Below are positions 47,014 through 55,921 of a DNA stretch of 64,000 nt, one piece after another (position 1 is the stretch's first letter; the number at the start of each line of letters is the position of its first letter). The stretch lies in the NCBI RefSeq assembly GCF_030440425.1, contig NZ_CP098023.1, positions 1,849,501-1,913,500 on the forward strand. The letters run 5' to 3'. The position numbers and the translations under genes were made by a program. Source of the DNA: Microbulbifer sp. MI-G (GTDB taxonomy: Bacteria > Pseudomonadota > Gammaproteobacteria > Pseudomonadales > Cellvibrionaceae). The notes beneath the pieces were generated by a model that searched no databases, was not told where the DNA came from, and was given only the letters and a program-made list of their open reading frames with translations.

Positions 47014-48087
47014 GTGCTATTGTTTCGCGTGCGACGCCTTCTGGCGTCGCTATTTGTTAAAGCCAGTACAACGACTGTTTTCGTCGCCGTTTTGAGCTAT
47101 GTAGCGGGCAGCTACTTGCTGCTGAGTGCCGCTGGGGAAAGCGAGATAATCGCCCCCGATAACTTCCTCTACTGGCTGGTAGTGACCGCATCGACGGTGG
47201 GCTACGGCGATTTCTCGCCAGTGACACCGGCGGGAAAAATGGTGGTGGCCGCCTGGGTGATCCCTTTGGGCCTGAGCCTGTTTGCACTGGTGGTTACCCG
47301 GGTGGGTTTTGCAGTTTCGGAGTTTGTACACAGGGGAAAAAGAGGGTTGCGCATGACGAATCATGTAAATCACACGGTCATTATCGGCTGGAACGGAACG
47401 CGGACCCTGCGCCTAATCGAGCTTCTGTTGGCAAAGACCAATGGAACTGCCTCTGAAATAGTACTCTGCGTAGAGGCCGATATTGAAAACCCCATGCCCG
47501 GCAAGATTGATTTTGTGCGGGTTGAATCCTTTTCCCATATCGAGGGTATGCAACGAGCCGGTCTGGCCGATGCAGCACGGATTATTATTGACAACCCGCT
47601 TGATGATGTAACGCTTACCACGGCTTTGTTCTGCGACAAGTACAGTCCCAGCAGTCATAAAACTGCCTATTTCCAGGACGAAAATGTTGGTGAATTATTG
47701 CGCGCACACTGCCCGAATATTGAATGTATCCCCTCGGTAGCCGTGGAGTTGCTGGCAAAATCCTCTCTGGACCCCGGATCCGCCCGCTTGCACAGGCAAT
47801 TGCTGGATAGTACTTATGGAATGACGCAGTACAGTGTAGAGTACTGTGGTGAGGAGCCTTTGCCTGTTGCTGCTCTGTTTGATCATTTCAAGCGGGACCT
47901 GTCGGCAACCCTGATCGCTGTGCGCCGCAAGGGTGTAGTAATAATTGAGGTGAATCCTGCGCTGACAGATCAGGTGGGCAAAGGGGATATGCTGTATTAC
48001 ATCTCCGCCAAGCGTCTGGATGAGAAGCGCTGTTTCGATATAAAAATGAATGAAGGGGAAGGTGTTGGTACATGTTTGCCAAACTGA
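47014..48087 (+). CDS. Potassium channel protein with RCK/TrkA-N domain
   Basis: Two-helix K+ channel subunit of 357 aa. Helix 1 near residues 18-38, pore loop with the selectivity filter TVGYGDF (61-67), helix 2 (KMVVAAWVIPLGLSLFALVV), and a cytoplasmic regulatory domain from residue 120 (HTVIIGWNGTRTLRLIELLL) to the end, as in Kch-type channels. The nucleotide-binding GxGxxG is replaced by GWNGTR, so ligand binding may differ. GTG start at 47014, four bases after yjfJ; overlaps yjfK by 16 bases, so it belongs to the operon. This gene is absent from the E. coli yjf operon. Confidence 0.88.
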   Translation: MLLFRVRRLLASLFVKASTTTVFVAVLSYVAGSYLLLSAAGESEIIAPDNFLYWLVVTASTVGYGDFSPVTPAGKMVVAAWVIPLGLSLFALVVTRVGFAVSEFVHRGKRGLRMTNHVNHTVIIGWNGTRTLRLIELLLAKTNGTASEIVLCVEADIENPMPGKIDFVRVESFSHIEGMQRAGLADAARIIIDNPLDDVTLTTALFCDKYSPSSHKTAYFQDENVGELLRAHCPNIECIPSVAVELLAKSSLDPGSARLHRQLLDSTYGMTQYSVEYCGEEPLPVAALFDHFKRDLSATLIAVRRKGVVIIEVNPALTDQVGKGDMLYYISAKRLDEKRCFDIKMNEGEGVGTCLPN

Positions 48088-48725
48088 TCGATCAATTGAA
48101 GGGGAAGCGGGACCCGACAGTGAAAACACCGGAGATTATGGGGTTGCGCCTGGGAGCCAGTTTTGAACTGGATCCTCTGGCAATTCGCCTGATACTGGAT
48201 GAACTCACGATTGAATCCTGCTCCCCCACACAAATCATCAGGGCTGCGGGGGTTGTAGAGCTCGATGGTACCTGGGTTTACCGTTTCTATACAGACGATG
48301 ATGCCTGGCTTCAGGTGGTGGCTGAAGGTGGCCAGGGAGACGAGCATGTGGTGGATGTCAAGCTGTTCCATTTTTACGACACTCTGGATGTGGCCGATCA
48401 ACAAGCCTGGGACAACCTTCTGAAACAGGAGATAGGTACTGAATGCTACCAATTGCGGGACCGATCCTACAGTAGAGTCTGGACTTCAGCCGGTGACTAC
48501 CACAATCCGGTACATATGTCCGAAAAGACCTATGACGTGGGCGGAGACTATTCGGTAACGGATCAATTCACCATGCTGTTCGAGCGTGAATTGTCTGACC
48601 AACGCACCGAATCCCTTTTTCTCTCCGCAGAAGAGAAGGAGGAGGCTGCGGGCTATCTGAGCCGCAGCCTGGTGATCAGTACCGGTATTACACTGACATC
48701 TTCACAGCTGACTATTCACGGATAA
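48072..48725 (+). CDS. yjfK: YjfK family protein (DUF2491)
   Basis: Cytoplasmic protein of 217 aa matching DUF2491 (YjfK): PEIMGLRLGASFELDPLAIRL, VELDGTWVYRFYTDDDAWLQ and the acidic YYxxRR-like middle (QLRDRSYSRVWTSAG). Function unknown. Start ATG 48072 overlaps the channel gene end, indicating coupled translation. Precedes the DUF350 gene by 15 bases. Confidence 0.88.
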   Translation: MFAKLIDQLKGKRDPTVKTPEIMGLRLGASFELDPLAIRLILDELTIESCSPTQIIRAAGVVELDGTWVYRFYTDDDAWLQVVAEGGQGDEHVVDVKLFHFYDTLDVADQQAWDNLLKQEIGTECYQLRDRSYSRVWTSAGDYHNPVHMSEKTYDVGGDYSVTDQFTMLFERELSDQRTESLFLSAEEKEEAAGYLSRSLVISTGITLTSSQLTIHG

Positions 48726-48740
48726 TAAGGAGAAGTATCA

Positions 48741-49157
48741 ATGGCCCAGCCCTATGATTTACTGACTGGTATCGTACATTTTGCGGCCTACTTTGGCCTG
48801 TCATTAGTATTTTTGATCGTGTTTAAGTTTCTTTACACAATGGTGACGCCCCATGACGAGTGGAAATTAATCCGCGAAAATAAAAATGTGTCAGCAGCTA
48901 TTGGGTTTGGTGGGGCGATACTGGGCTTTGCCATCGCTGTCGCCGGCGCTGCGAGTAACTCTGTCACTCTTATTGATTTCGCCACCTGGGCTGTGGTGGC
49001 GTTAGTTGCCCAGTTACTTGCCTTTGCAATTATCCGCTTTGGTTTTATGCCGCGTATTGTAGAGCGTATTGAAGAGGGCGAAATAAGTGCGGGTATTATG
49101 CTGGCCGCAACCACAATCTCTGTTGGTGTGCTCAATGCCGCCTGCATGAGCTACTGA
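48741..49157 (+). CDS. yjfL: YjfL family membrane protein (DUF350)
   Basis: Inner-membrane protein of 138 aa with four helices: FAAYFGLSLVFLIVFKFLYT, AAIGFGGAILGFAIAVAGAA, TWAVVALVAQLLAFAIIRF and ISAGIMLAATTISVGVLNAA, the DUF350 duplicated two-helix pattern. Role unknown; may be a small transporter or scaffold in the PspA membrane assembly. ATG 48741 follows AAGGAG. Confidence 0.9.
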   Translation: MAQPYDLLTGIVHFAAYFGLSLVFLIVFKFLYTMVTPHDEWKLIRENKNVSAAIGFGGAILGFAIAVAGAASNSVTLIDFATWAVVALVAQLLAFAIIRFGFMPRIVERIEEGEISAGIMLAATTISVGVLNAACMSY

Positions 49158-49169
49158 CTGGGGGTGGTG

Positions 49170-49790
49170 ATGAAACGTACAAGAACTATTGATCTCTCGC
49201 GCATGCGCAAGGGCAGGGGACCAAGCTTTTTATTGCGCCCTTTGGCGATCAGTGTTGCTGCAGTACTCATGGGATGCTCTTCGGATGAGGAGGTTAAGGT
49301 TGTTGCCTCGGTAGAGGACTGTGTAGACAATACCCAGCTGGATGAAGCCCAGTGCGAGGCAGCCTATCAGCGTGCTCTCGCGGAGGCCGAACGCACCGGC
49401 CCCAAATATGCTTCCCTGGCGCAGTGTGAAGGGGAATTTGAACATTGCCGGGAAAACAGCAGTGGTTTCTGGATGCCGCTGATGACCGGGTTTATGGTTG
49501 CCTCCATACTCAATGACAGCGACCGACGCTATCTTTCCCGCGGCTACTATAATCCAGTCTATCGTTACTCCGCGCCTGGCTCCCGCTACCACGATCGCTT
49601 GATGACTGCTGATGGTCAGGTTATCGGGCGTTCTGGAAAAACAAGCTATAGGGTTGACAAGAGTACCACCCAGCCCAAGCCCAAGGTTACCAAAACGGTA
49701 TCCAGGGGCGGCTTTGGTGCAGTGGCCTCAGCCAAGTCCAACTGGGGCGGTGGCCGCTCCAGCAGCCGTTCCCGTGGCTGGGGAGGCTGA
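49170..49790 (+). CDS. yjfM: YjfM/YgiB family lipoprotein (DUF1190)
   Basis: Lipoprotein of 206 aa: basic N-terminus, hydrophobic segment and lipobox AVLMGC (C36). Mature part has SVEDCVDNTQLDEAQCEAAYQRAL typical of DUF1190, then an aromatic Gly/Ser/Tyr region (SRGYYNPVYRYSAPGSRYHD) and a Ser/Gly/Arg-rich tail. ATG 49170 is chosen over GTG codons six bases upstream because GGGGG lies at a better distance. Followed after three bases by the ATP-grasp gene. Confidence 0.88.
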   Translation: MKRTRTIDLSRMRKGRGPSFLLRPLAISVAAVLMGCSSDEEVKVVASVEDCVDNTQLDEAQCEAAYQRALAEAERTGPKYASLAQCEGEFEHCRENSSGFWMPLMTGFMVASILNDSDRRYLSRGYYNPVYRYSAPGSRYHDRLMTADGQVIGRSGKTSYRVDKSTTQPKPKVTKTVSRGGFGAVASAKSNWGGGRSSSRSRGWGG

Positions 49791-49793
49791 TTG

Positions 49794-50960
49794 GTGCTGA
49801 GGTTGCCCATTGGTGAACGCCCGCATTGGAAAGCGCGAGCGAAAGAGTTTGGCTTTCATTTTCACACCCTGTACGGTGAGCCTTACTGGGATGAAAGTGC
49901 CTATTACCAATTCTCTCTGGAGCAGGTGGAAAAGGATCTTGAAGACCCCACCGAGGAAATTCACCAGATGTGTCTGGAGGTGGTAGCATTGGTGCTTGAG
50001 GATGAGGAATTGCTGCGGCGTTTCTGTATTCCTGAACAGCATTGGGATTTTGTGCGCAGTTCCTGGAAGAACGGTGATCCCAGCCTGTATTCCCGCCTGG
50101 ACTTTGCCTATTCCGGCAAGGGACCCGCCAAACTTTATGAAAACAATGCGGACACTCCAACCAGTTTATACGAGACCGGTTTCTGGCAGTGGCTCTGGTT
50201 GCAGGACAATGTAAACAGGCGCGTTTTGCCGCTGCAGTCAGACCAGTTTAACAGTCTGCAGGAAAAGCTGGTGAATCGCTTTTATGACCTGCGGATTCTC
50301 ACTCCTGATCGCCCATTGCACTTCGCTTGCTGCGAGGATAGCGAAGAGGATTTTGGTACCGTGCAATATCTCAAGGATTGCGCCGGTGAGGCGGGTATTG
50401 AGAGCCATTTTGTTTTTATAAACGATATTGGCCGAGATGCTGCAGGGTACTTCACGGATCTGCAGGATCAGGTGATCACCTGGATGTTCAAACTGTATCC
50501 CTGGGAATTTATGTTCCGCGAGGACTTTGGTGCGTTACTGGGCACCAACAATGTACGCTGGCTGGAGCCCCCATGGAAGGCTATCGTATCCAACAAGGCA
50601 CTTCTGCCGATGTTGTGGAGACTGTTTCCCGGTCATCCCAATCTGTTGCCCTCTTTCTTTGAGGATGAGTTGGAGCGGGCCGGAGGCGTGTGCGATCTGG
50701 TAAAAAAACCGATTTTTTCCCGTGAAGGTGCCAATATCTCTATCGTGCGCAGCGGAGGAGTCCAACCCCTGTCCGATGGCCCTTATGGTGAGGAGGGGTA
50801 TATATACCAGGAAATGCACCCTTTACCGAAGTTCGGCAACCATTTTACACTGATTGGCAGTTGGCTGGTGGGCGATATGGCCGCCGGCCTGTCAATCCGG
50901 GAGGATCATACCATGGTGACCCAGGATATGAGCCGCTATTTACCTCACATTATTCTCTAG
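49794..50960 (+). CDS. yjfC: YjfC-type ATP-grasp protein, glutathionylspermidine synthase family
   Basis: Synthetase-only relative of glutathionylspermidine synthase, 388 aa: HFHTLYGEPYWDESAYYQFS, FAYSGKGPAKLYENNADTPT, and YPWEFMFREDFGALL, then a lysine/glutamate ATP site near VKKPIFSREGANISI. The amidase domain of E. coli Gss is absent. The family forms an amide bond between a carboxylate and an amine; substrate here is unknown (peptide tail of a protein or a polyamine). GTG 49794 has GGGAGG seven bases upstream; TTG 49791 is also possible. Last gene of the operon. Confidence 0.9.
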   Translation: MLRLPIGERPHWKARAKEFGFHFHTLYGEPYWDESAYYQFSLEQVEKDLEDPTEEIHQMCLEVVALVLEDEELLRRFCIPEQHWDFVRSSWKNGDPSLYSRLDFAYSGKGPAKLYENNADTPTSLYETGFWQWLWLQDNVNRRVLPLQSDQFNSLQEKLVNRFYDLRILTPDRPLHFACCEDSEEDFGTVQYLKDCAGEAGIESHFVFINDIGRDAAGYFTDLQDQVITWMFKLYPWEFMFREDFGALLGTNNVRWLEPPWKAIVSNKALLPMLWRLFPGHPNLLPSFFEDELERAGGVCDLVKKPIFSREGANISIVRSGGVQPLSDGPYGEEGYIYQEMHPLPKFGNHFTLIGSWLVGDMAAGLSIREDHTMVTQDMSRYLPHIIL

Positions 50961-51061
50961 TATTGATCGGTTACAGTCATCAGAATTCCGCTTAAACCGC
51001 AGATGCAATCTCAATAGGGCAGATTGAGGCGCTTCTGCTAAGCATGCATTTATCCTGTTGA

Positions 51062-52693
51062 TTAGTTCGATGGGGCCAGTTGACCACTGGCGATCATCTC
51101 TTCAATTTTTTTACTGAGCTTTTCGTACGTAAAGGGTTTTTGAATGCAATCGATCACCCCATCCGCAATCACCTCCTGGACTTTGCTGTCGACACTGTAG
51201 CCTGTAGAAAGAATGGCTCTGACGTTTGGGTTAATGCGCCTCAGGAATGCAAAGAGCTCCTGTCCGTCCATACCCGGCATAATCATATCGAGTAAGATCA
51301 GATCCACATTGTCACAATTCCGTCGATAATAGGTAATTGCCTGCTCCGCTGTAGCAAAGGTTTCCACCCTGTGGCCATGCATTTCAAATATTGCCTTGGA
51401 ATAACTGCGAACAATGGCTTCATCGTCCACCACCATAATTCGGAGCTTGCGTGCTTTTAAGGATGCAGCCGATGGTTTGGATTGCCTGCATGTGCTGGCT
51501 TCTGCAATGGGCAGGAAGAGTTTAAAGCAACTGCCTTCGCCTTCGTGACTGTGACATTGAATGGCGCCTTTGTGCAGATGAATGGTACCGTGCACAGCGG
51601 CAAGACCGAGTCCGGCGCCGCGCCCACTCTCCTTGGTTGTGAAAAAGGGCTCGAAAATACGCCGGCATACCTCGGGTGGCATGCCGGTACCACTGTCGCT
51701 GACTTCGATGACCAGATATTGGCCCGGTTGGATTTCAAAATCCGCAATAGTGCTGACTTTCTTCACGGAGGTGTTAGCGCTTGCAAAGCGCAGTGTACCG
51801 CCATTGGGCATCGCATCTTTTGCATTGATGCCAATATTGAGTAAAGCGCTCTTTAGCTGGGCCGGGTCGCCGATGATATGAGCGCTGCTGGCTACAAGCT
51901 GTTGCTCTATGCGGATACGACGGTCGATTGTGCGTCCCAGCATGGCGCAGACATCGCGTATAATTTCATGGGTGTTGCACTCTTTGAGCTGATAGCTGCC
52001 TTTGCGTGCGAAGGTAAGCAATTGCTTGGTCAATTCCGCTGCATGACGCGCAGTGGTAAGAATATGTTGACTATATTCACTGATCAGGGGGTCCTGAGAG
52101 ACTTTCTGGATAACCTCTGCATAGCCGCTGATACCGTGAATCATATTGTTAAAATCGTGGGCGATGCCGCCGGCCAGTTCGCCAATAGCTTGCATTTTTT
52201 GTGCCTGGCGTAATTCCTCCTCCAGCAGGCGCTGCCTGGTAATATCGGTACCGATACTGAGAATACCCCCGGTGCGCCCTTTCTCATGGGTTAGGATTTT
52301 ATTGGTCCAGGCAATCCAAACCCGCTTACCACATTTAGTGATATTTTCATTGATGTTATAGCGGTGTTCCTGGGGATGATTACAAATGTGCTCAATCAGC
52401 TTGCGCAGGTCGCGGCCACTGGTTTCGCTGGCCGGTACAATAGTGCCAATCAAATGTTGCCCAATAATCTCGTCTTCCGAGTAGCCAAACAGCTGCTGTG
52501 CGTATTCGTTAAAAAAGGTGATCCGCCCGTTTCTGTCGAAGCGCATGATAATCGAGTTTGCATGGGCTACCAGCTCTCGGTAGCGCTCTTCGCTCTTGCG
52601 CAGTGCCTCATAAATCTGGTTTGAGTCCATTGTCTGGGCGGAGGCGATGACTGGGGAGGAGGGGAAAACTGGCAAGTTATCTTCCTTGATCAT
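51062..52693 (-). CDS. PAS-domain hybrid histidine kinase with receiver domain
   Basis: Soluble hybrid sensor kinase of 543 aa. A PAS domain spans about residues 28-150 (YRELVAHANSIIMRFDRNGR). HisKA follows with H179 in GGIAHDFNNMIHG, then an ATPase domain with NIGINAKDAM, DSGTGMPPEV and GAGLGLAAVHG, and a C-terminal receiver from about residue 413 (RIMVVDDEAIVRSYS) with the acceptor Asp in LILLDMIMPGMDG and the Lys in IQKPF. No membrane helix, so the signal is cytoplasmic. It is not beside a response-regulator gene. ATG 52693. Confidence 0.95.
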   Translation of the reverse strand: MIKEDNLPVFPSSPVIASAQTMDSNQIYEALRKSEERYRELVAHANSIIMRFDRNGRITFFNEYAQQLFGYSEDEIIGQHLIGTIVPASETSGRDLRKLIEHICNHPQEHRYNINENITKCGKRVWIAWTNKILTHEKGRTGGILSIGTDITRQRLLEEELRQAQKMQAIGELAGGIAHDFNNMIHGISGYAEVIQKVSQDPLISEYSQHILTTARHAAELTKQLLTFARKGSYQLKECNTHEIIRDVCAMLGRTIDRRIRIEQQLVASSAHIIGDPAQLKSALLNIGINAKDAMPNGGTLRFASANTSVKKVSTIADFEIQPGQYLVIEVSDSGTGMPPEVCRRIFEPFFTTKESGRGAGLGLAAVHGTIHLHKGAIQCHSHEGEGSCFKLFLPIAEASTCRQSKPSAASLKARKLRIMVVDDEAIVRSYSKAIFEMHGHRVETFATAEQAITYYRRNCDNVDLILLDMIMPGMDGQELFAFLRRINPNVRAILSTGYSVDSKVQEVIADGVIDCIQKPFTYEKLSKKIEEMIASGQLAPSN

Positions 52694-52994
52694 CTGTTCT
52701 CCTCCTGAGTAAATGTTGTGTATTTTTTCACCAGAAATTGCACCAGAAAGAGCGGAAAAAGTATATAGGGGACTGCCGTGTTTTTTCAGTCACTACCCAG
52801 TTCATGTCGTCAGGCCGCTATTTAGGCTACCGGTTGTCATTGTCTGTGGTCTATCGGTCGCACTTGCGATTCTGGAAGGCCTGGATCGGGGCTCATTGGG
52901 AGCAAAGGTTTCGATTTGCATGTTGAAGTAGTGGCGATCACCAGACAACCTGATAGCATGTATCATCCTATTCAAAACACCTGGATGAATTCCT
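52694..52994. other. Divergent intergenic region
   Basis: Between the hybrid kinase (minus) and amidohydrolase (plus). Short overlapping open frames do not look like protein. No clear promoter or RNA gene seen. Confidence 0.45.
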
Positions 52995-54410
52995 ATGCAG
53001 CTGTATTCTCGAGTTTTCGGGCGCAGTATCGCGGTTGTGCTTTTTACCTCGGTGCTGCTTTCTGCGTGCGGTGAGAAGAAAAGCGGTGAGCACGGGCAGA
53101 GATCCCTGGATTTCGCCCGTCTTGATGCTTTTCCCTCCACCTATGCGATCAACCAGTCTCGCCCTGTCCTGATTCAGGGAGCTACATTACTTACCGGTAC
53201 CGGTGCGCAAGTGGAAAAAGCGGACCTGTTGCTGGAAGATGGCAAAATTACCCAGATTGGCAAAGTCCTCAAGGCGCCCAAAGGAGTCTTAATCATTGAT
53301 GGTGAGGGCAAATGGGTCACCCCCGGTATTATCGATGTGCATTCCCACCTGGGGGATTACCCGGTACCGTCCATCGAGTCCTCCCAGGATGGCAACGAAA
53401 TGACCTCCCCCAACACGGCGCAGGTTTGGGCAGAGCACTCGGTATGGACCCAGGACCCGCAGTTTCCCCTGGCCCTGGCCGGTGGTGTCACCACTCTCCA
53501 GGTTCTTCCCGGCTCTGCCAATCTCTTTGGCGGACGCAGTGTCACTCTCAAGAACGTACCGGGCCGCAGCGTACAGGATATGAAATTTCCCGGAGCCCCC
53601 TACGGGCTGAAAATGGCCTGTGGTGAAAACCCAAAACGCGTCTACGGTGGCAAGGGGACTTCCCCTGCCACCCGCATGGGGAATGTAGCCGGCTATCGCA
53701 GTGCCTGGATAGAGGCGAGTCATTATAAGAAGAAGTGGGAAGACTATGTCGAGAACGGTGGTGAAGAGCCTAAGCGTGATTTGGGGCTCGAGACCCTGGC
53801 CGGTGTACTTAATGGCGATATCCTGGTGCACAACCATTGTTATCGCGGAGAAGAAATGGCCGTGATGCTGGATATTGCCGATGAGTTCGATTTCCACATC
53901 TCCACATTCCACCATGCTGTCGAGGCCTACAAGGTGGCGGACCTGCTTGCTGAGCACAACGTTTGTGCGGCTATGTGGGCAGATTGGTGGGGTTTCAAGC
54001 ATGAGGCCTTTGATATGACAGAGGCCAATATCGCCATTGTCGATCAGGCCAGGGCCTGTGCAATGATTCACTCGGACTCCGGTGTGGGTGTGCAGCATCT
54101 GAATCAAGAGGTGGCCAAGGCAATGGCTGCTGGCCAGCGAGCGGGCTTCGATATTCAACCCAAAGATGCCGTTGCCTGGATGACACTCAACCCGGCGAGA
54201 GCCCTGGGTATCGACGGGCAGACCGGCAGCCTGGAGATGGGCAAGATGGCTGATGTGGTGGTCTGGTCCGGTAACCCCTTTAGTGTCTACACCCAGGTGG
54301 AGCAAGTGTTTATCGATGGTGAGCTGATGTACGACCACGCCGATGCTAAGCGTCAACCGCGCAGTGATTTTGAGTTGGGTATTCTCAATGCCGAGGGAGA
54401 ACGACTGTGA
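52995..54410 (+). CDS. Exported amidohydrolase family lipoprotein
   Basis: Predicted metal-dependent hydrolase of the imidazolonepropionase-like branch, 471 aa. The lipoprotein signal ends LLSAC (C25). The metal-binding HxH is present in IIDVHSHLGD, with downstream LVHNHCYRGEEM, STFHHAVEAY and MIHSDSGVGVQHL supplying further ligands. Its C-terminal end closes the composite sandwich (GSLEMGKMADVVVWSGNPF). It overlaps the next, related gene by four bases. Related pairs are annotated as peptidase- or dipeptidase-like; substrate unknown. Confidence 0.9.
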   Translation: MQLYSRVFGRSIAVVLFTSVLLSACGEKKSGEHGQRSLDFARLDAFPSTYAINQSRPVLIQGATLLTGTGAQVEKADLLLEDGKITQIGKVLKAPKGVLIIDGEGKWVTPGIIDVHSHLGDYPVPSIESSQDGNEMTSPNTAQVWAEHSVWTQDPQFPLALAGGVTTLQVLPGSANLFGGRSVTLKNVPGRSVQDMKFPGAPYGLKMACGENPKRVYGGKGTSPATRMGNVAGYRSAWIEASHYKKKWEDYVENGGEEPKRDLGLETLAGVLNGDILVHNHCYRGEEMAVMLDIADEFDFHISTFHHAVEAYKVADLLAEHNVCAAMWADWWGFKHEAFDMTEANIAIVDQARACAMIHSDSGVGVQHLNQEVAKAMAAGQRAGFDIQPKDAVAWMTLNPARALGIDGQTGSLEMGKMADVVVWSGNPFSVYTQVEQVFIDGELMYDHADAKRQPRSDFELGILNAEGERL

Positions 54411-55708
54411 ATAAACTAGTTGTTTTTTATATTCTGGCCCTGGGATTATGTTTCGGTAGCGCCCAGGCCGAAACCATCCTGATCAAAGGTGCTAAGGTTC
54501 ATACCCTGTCCGATAAAGGTAGCCTGGACACCGCCGATATTTTGATTGCGGATGGCCGCATTGTGCAGGTGGGTTCCTCGTTGGATGCCTCTGCTGAGCG
54601 GGTAATCAATGCCAGTGGCAAGGTTGTGACTCCGGGGATTATCGCACCGATCTCCGAACTGGGCCTGGTGGAAATCAGTGCCGCCAGCACCACTAATGAC
54701 CATTCGGTCACTGGCGAGAGTATCGGCAGTGCCTTCAATCCATTACCGGCCTATAATCCCAAGTCTACCTTGATACCGTTTAATCGCGCTGGTGGTGTCA
54801 CCAGTGCTGTGGTGTTTCCCAGCATTAGTCCCTGGGACGGCGGAGCGGTGGAAGCCCAGCGGGTATTCGCCGGGCGCAGCTTTGCCATCAAGTTAAATAG
54901 TGAGTTCGACAGTGTCGAGGCTAGGGATGTTGCCCAGAAGGCCTATCTGGGAGAGGCCGGCGCACAGTTGGCCGGTGGCAGCCGTGCCAGTGCTTATGCC
55001 AAGGTGGAGAGCGCTCTGCGTGAGGCCCTGGAGTACCGGGAAAACCGTTCGGCCATTCGCCGTGGCGAGTGGCGTCAGCTGGACTACAATCTGGCCGATC
55101 TGGAAGCCCTGCAGCCGGTAGTGGATGGCAAGGCCTCCCTGGTGGTTACTGCGAACCGGGCCAGTGATATTCTCGCAGCCCTAGCGCTGGCAAAAGTCTT
55201 TGACGTAAAACTGGTGTTGTTGGGCGCGGCAGAGGGCTGGATGGTGGCGGATCAACTTGCCGAAGCCCAGGTGCCGGTGGTGATTGATGCGATCAACAAC
55301 CTGCCGATCTCCTTCTCAAGCCTGGGTGCACGCCTGGACAATGCCGCTTTGTTGACCAAAGCTGGAGTCAAGGTGGCGATCAGCGGCCCGGACTATGCCG
55401 CCACACACAATCTCTATCTCTCGCGCCAATCCGCAGGTAACGCTGTCGCCCATGGTCTGCCTTACGAGGCAGCACTTAAATCCATCAGCAGCAATGTTGC
55501 CGATATCTTCAGCTTGGATGGCGGTACCCTGGAAACGGGCGCTGTTGCGGATATTGTTATCTGGAGCGGTGACCCACTGGAAGTCACCAGTTACCCGGAA
55601 CAGGTGCTGATTGCCGGGGTTCCCCAGTCTCTGGTGACCCGCTCCACCCGCCTGCGCGACCGTTACTCGAAGCCATCCAAGGGCCACAAGTTTGGCTATC
55701 GGCATTGA
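54407..55708 (+). CDS. Amidohydrolase-like protein lacking the metal HxH
   Basis: Second member of the pair, 433 aa, with a signal peptide (VVFYILALGLCFGSAQA). The fold is conserved: ILIKGAKVHTLSDKGSLDTA at the start and GGTLETGAVADIVIWSGDPL near the end. At the HxH place of its neighbour it reads GIIAPISELGLV, and the later metal His are also missing (VVTANRASDI; ISGPDYAATHN), so it is probably non-catalytic and may form a heteromer with the first protein. GTG start overlaps the previous stop. Confidence 0.87.
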   Translation: MNKLVVFYILALGLCFGSAQAETILIKGAKVHTLSDKGSLDTADILIADGRIVQVGSSLDASAERVINASGKVVTPGIIAPISELGLVEISAASTTNDHSVTGESIGSAFNPLPAYNPKSTLIPFNRAGGVTSAVVFPSISPWDGGAVEAQRVFAGRSFAIKLNSEFDSVEARDVAQKAYLGEAGAQLAGGSRASAYAKVESALREALEYRENRSAIRRGEWRQLDYNLADLEALQPVVDGKASLVVTANRASDILAALALAKVFDVKLVLLGAAEGWMVADQLAEAQVPVVIDAINNLPISFSSLGARLDNAALLTKAGVKVAISGPDYAATHNLYLSRQSAGNAVAHGLPYEAALKSISSNVADIFSLDGGTLETGAVADIVIWSGDPLEVTSYPEQVLIAGVPQSLVTRSTRLRDRYSKPSKGHKFGYRH

Positions 55709-55745
55709 GTGCACGCAATATCTGATGAAGTGATAGCCAGTAAAG

Positions 55746-55773
55746 AGAGCGGGCAGTAAATCCGCTCTTTTTA
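55746..55773 (+). terminator. Rho-independent terminator
   Basis: AGAGCGG / CCGCTCT stem followed by TTTTT, about 40 bases after the second amidohydrolase gene. Confidence 0.75.
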
Positions 55774-55921
55774 CCGAGGTATTTCAAGCCGTGCATGCCG
55801 TTTGCCAACGGCATAATGCGCCAAGGGATCATATTCTTTTATACTATCTGTATGGTTGGTGAGCGGATTGAGATAATAAATATTGTTGTGCCCAACTGAT
55901 GAGTAAAAAAGGAATCACAGG

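Noticed and set aside
51010..51028. Hairpin CTCAAT/ATTGAG between yjfC and the hybrid kinase
   Set aside because: Weak stem and no T-run in either direction, so not called as a terminator.
53289..54356. Minus-strand open frame of 355 codons
   Set aside because: Antisense shadow of the amidohydrolase; no start context and composition is not protein-like.
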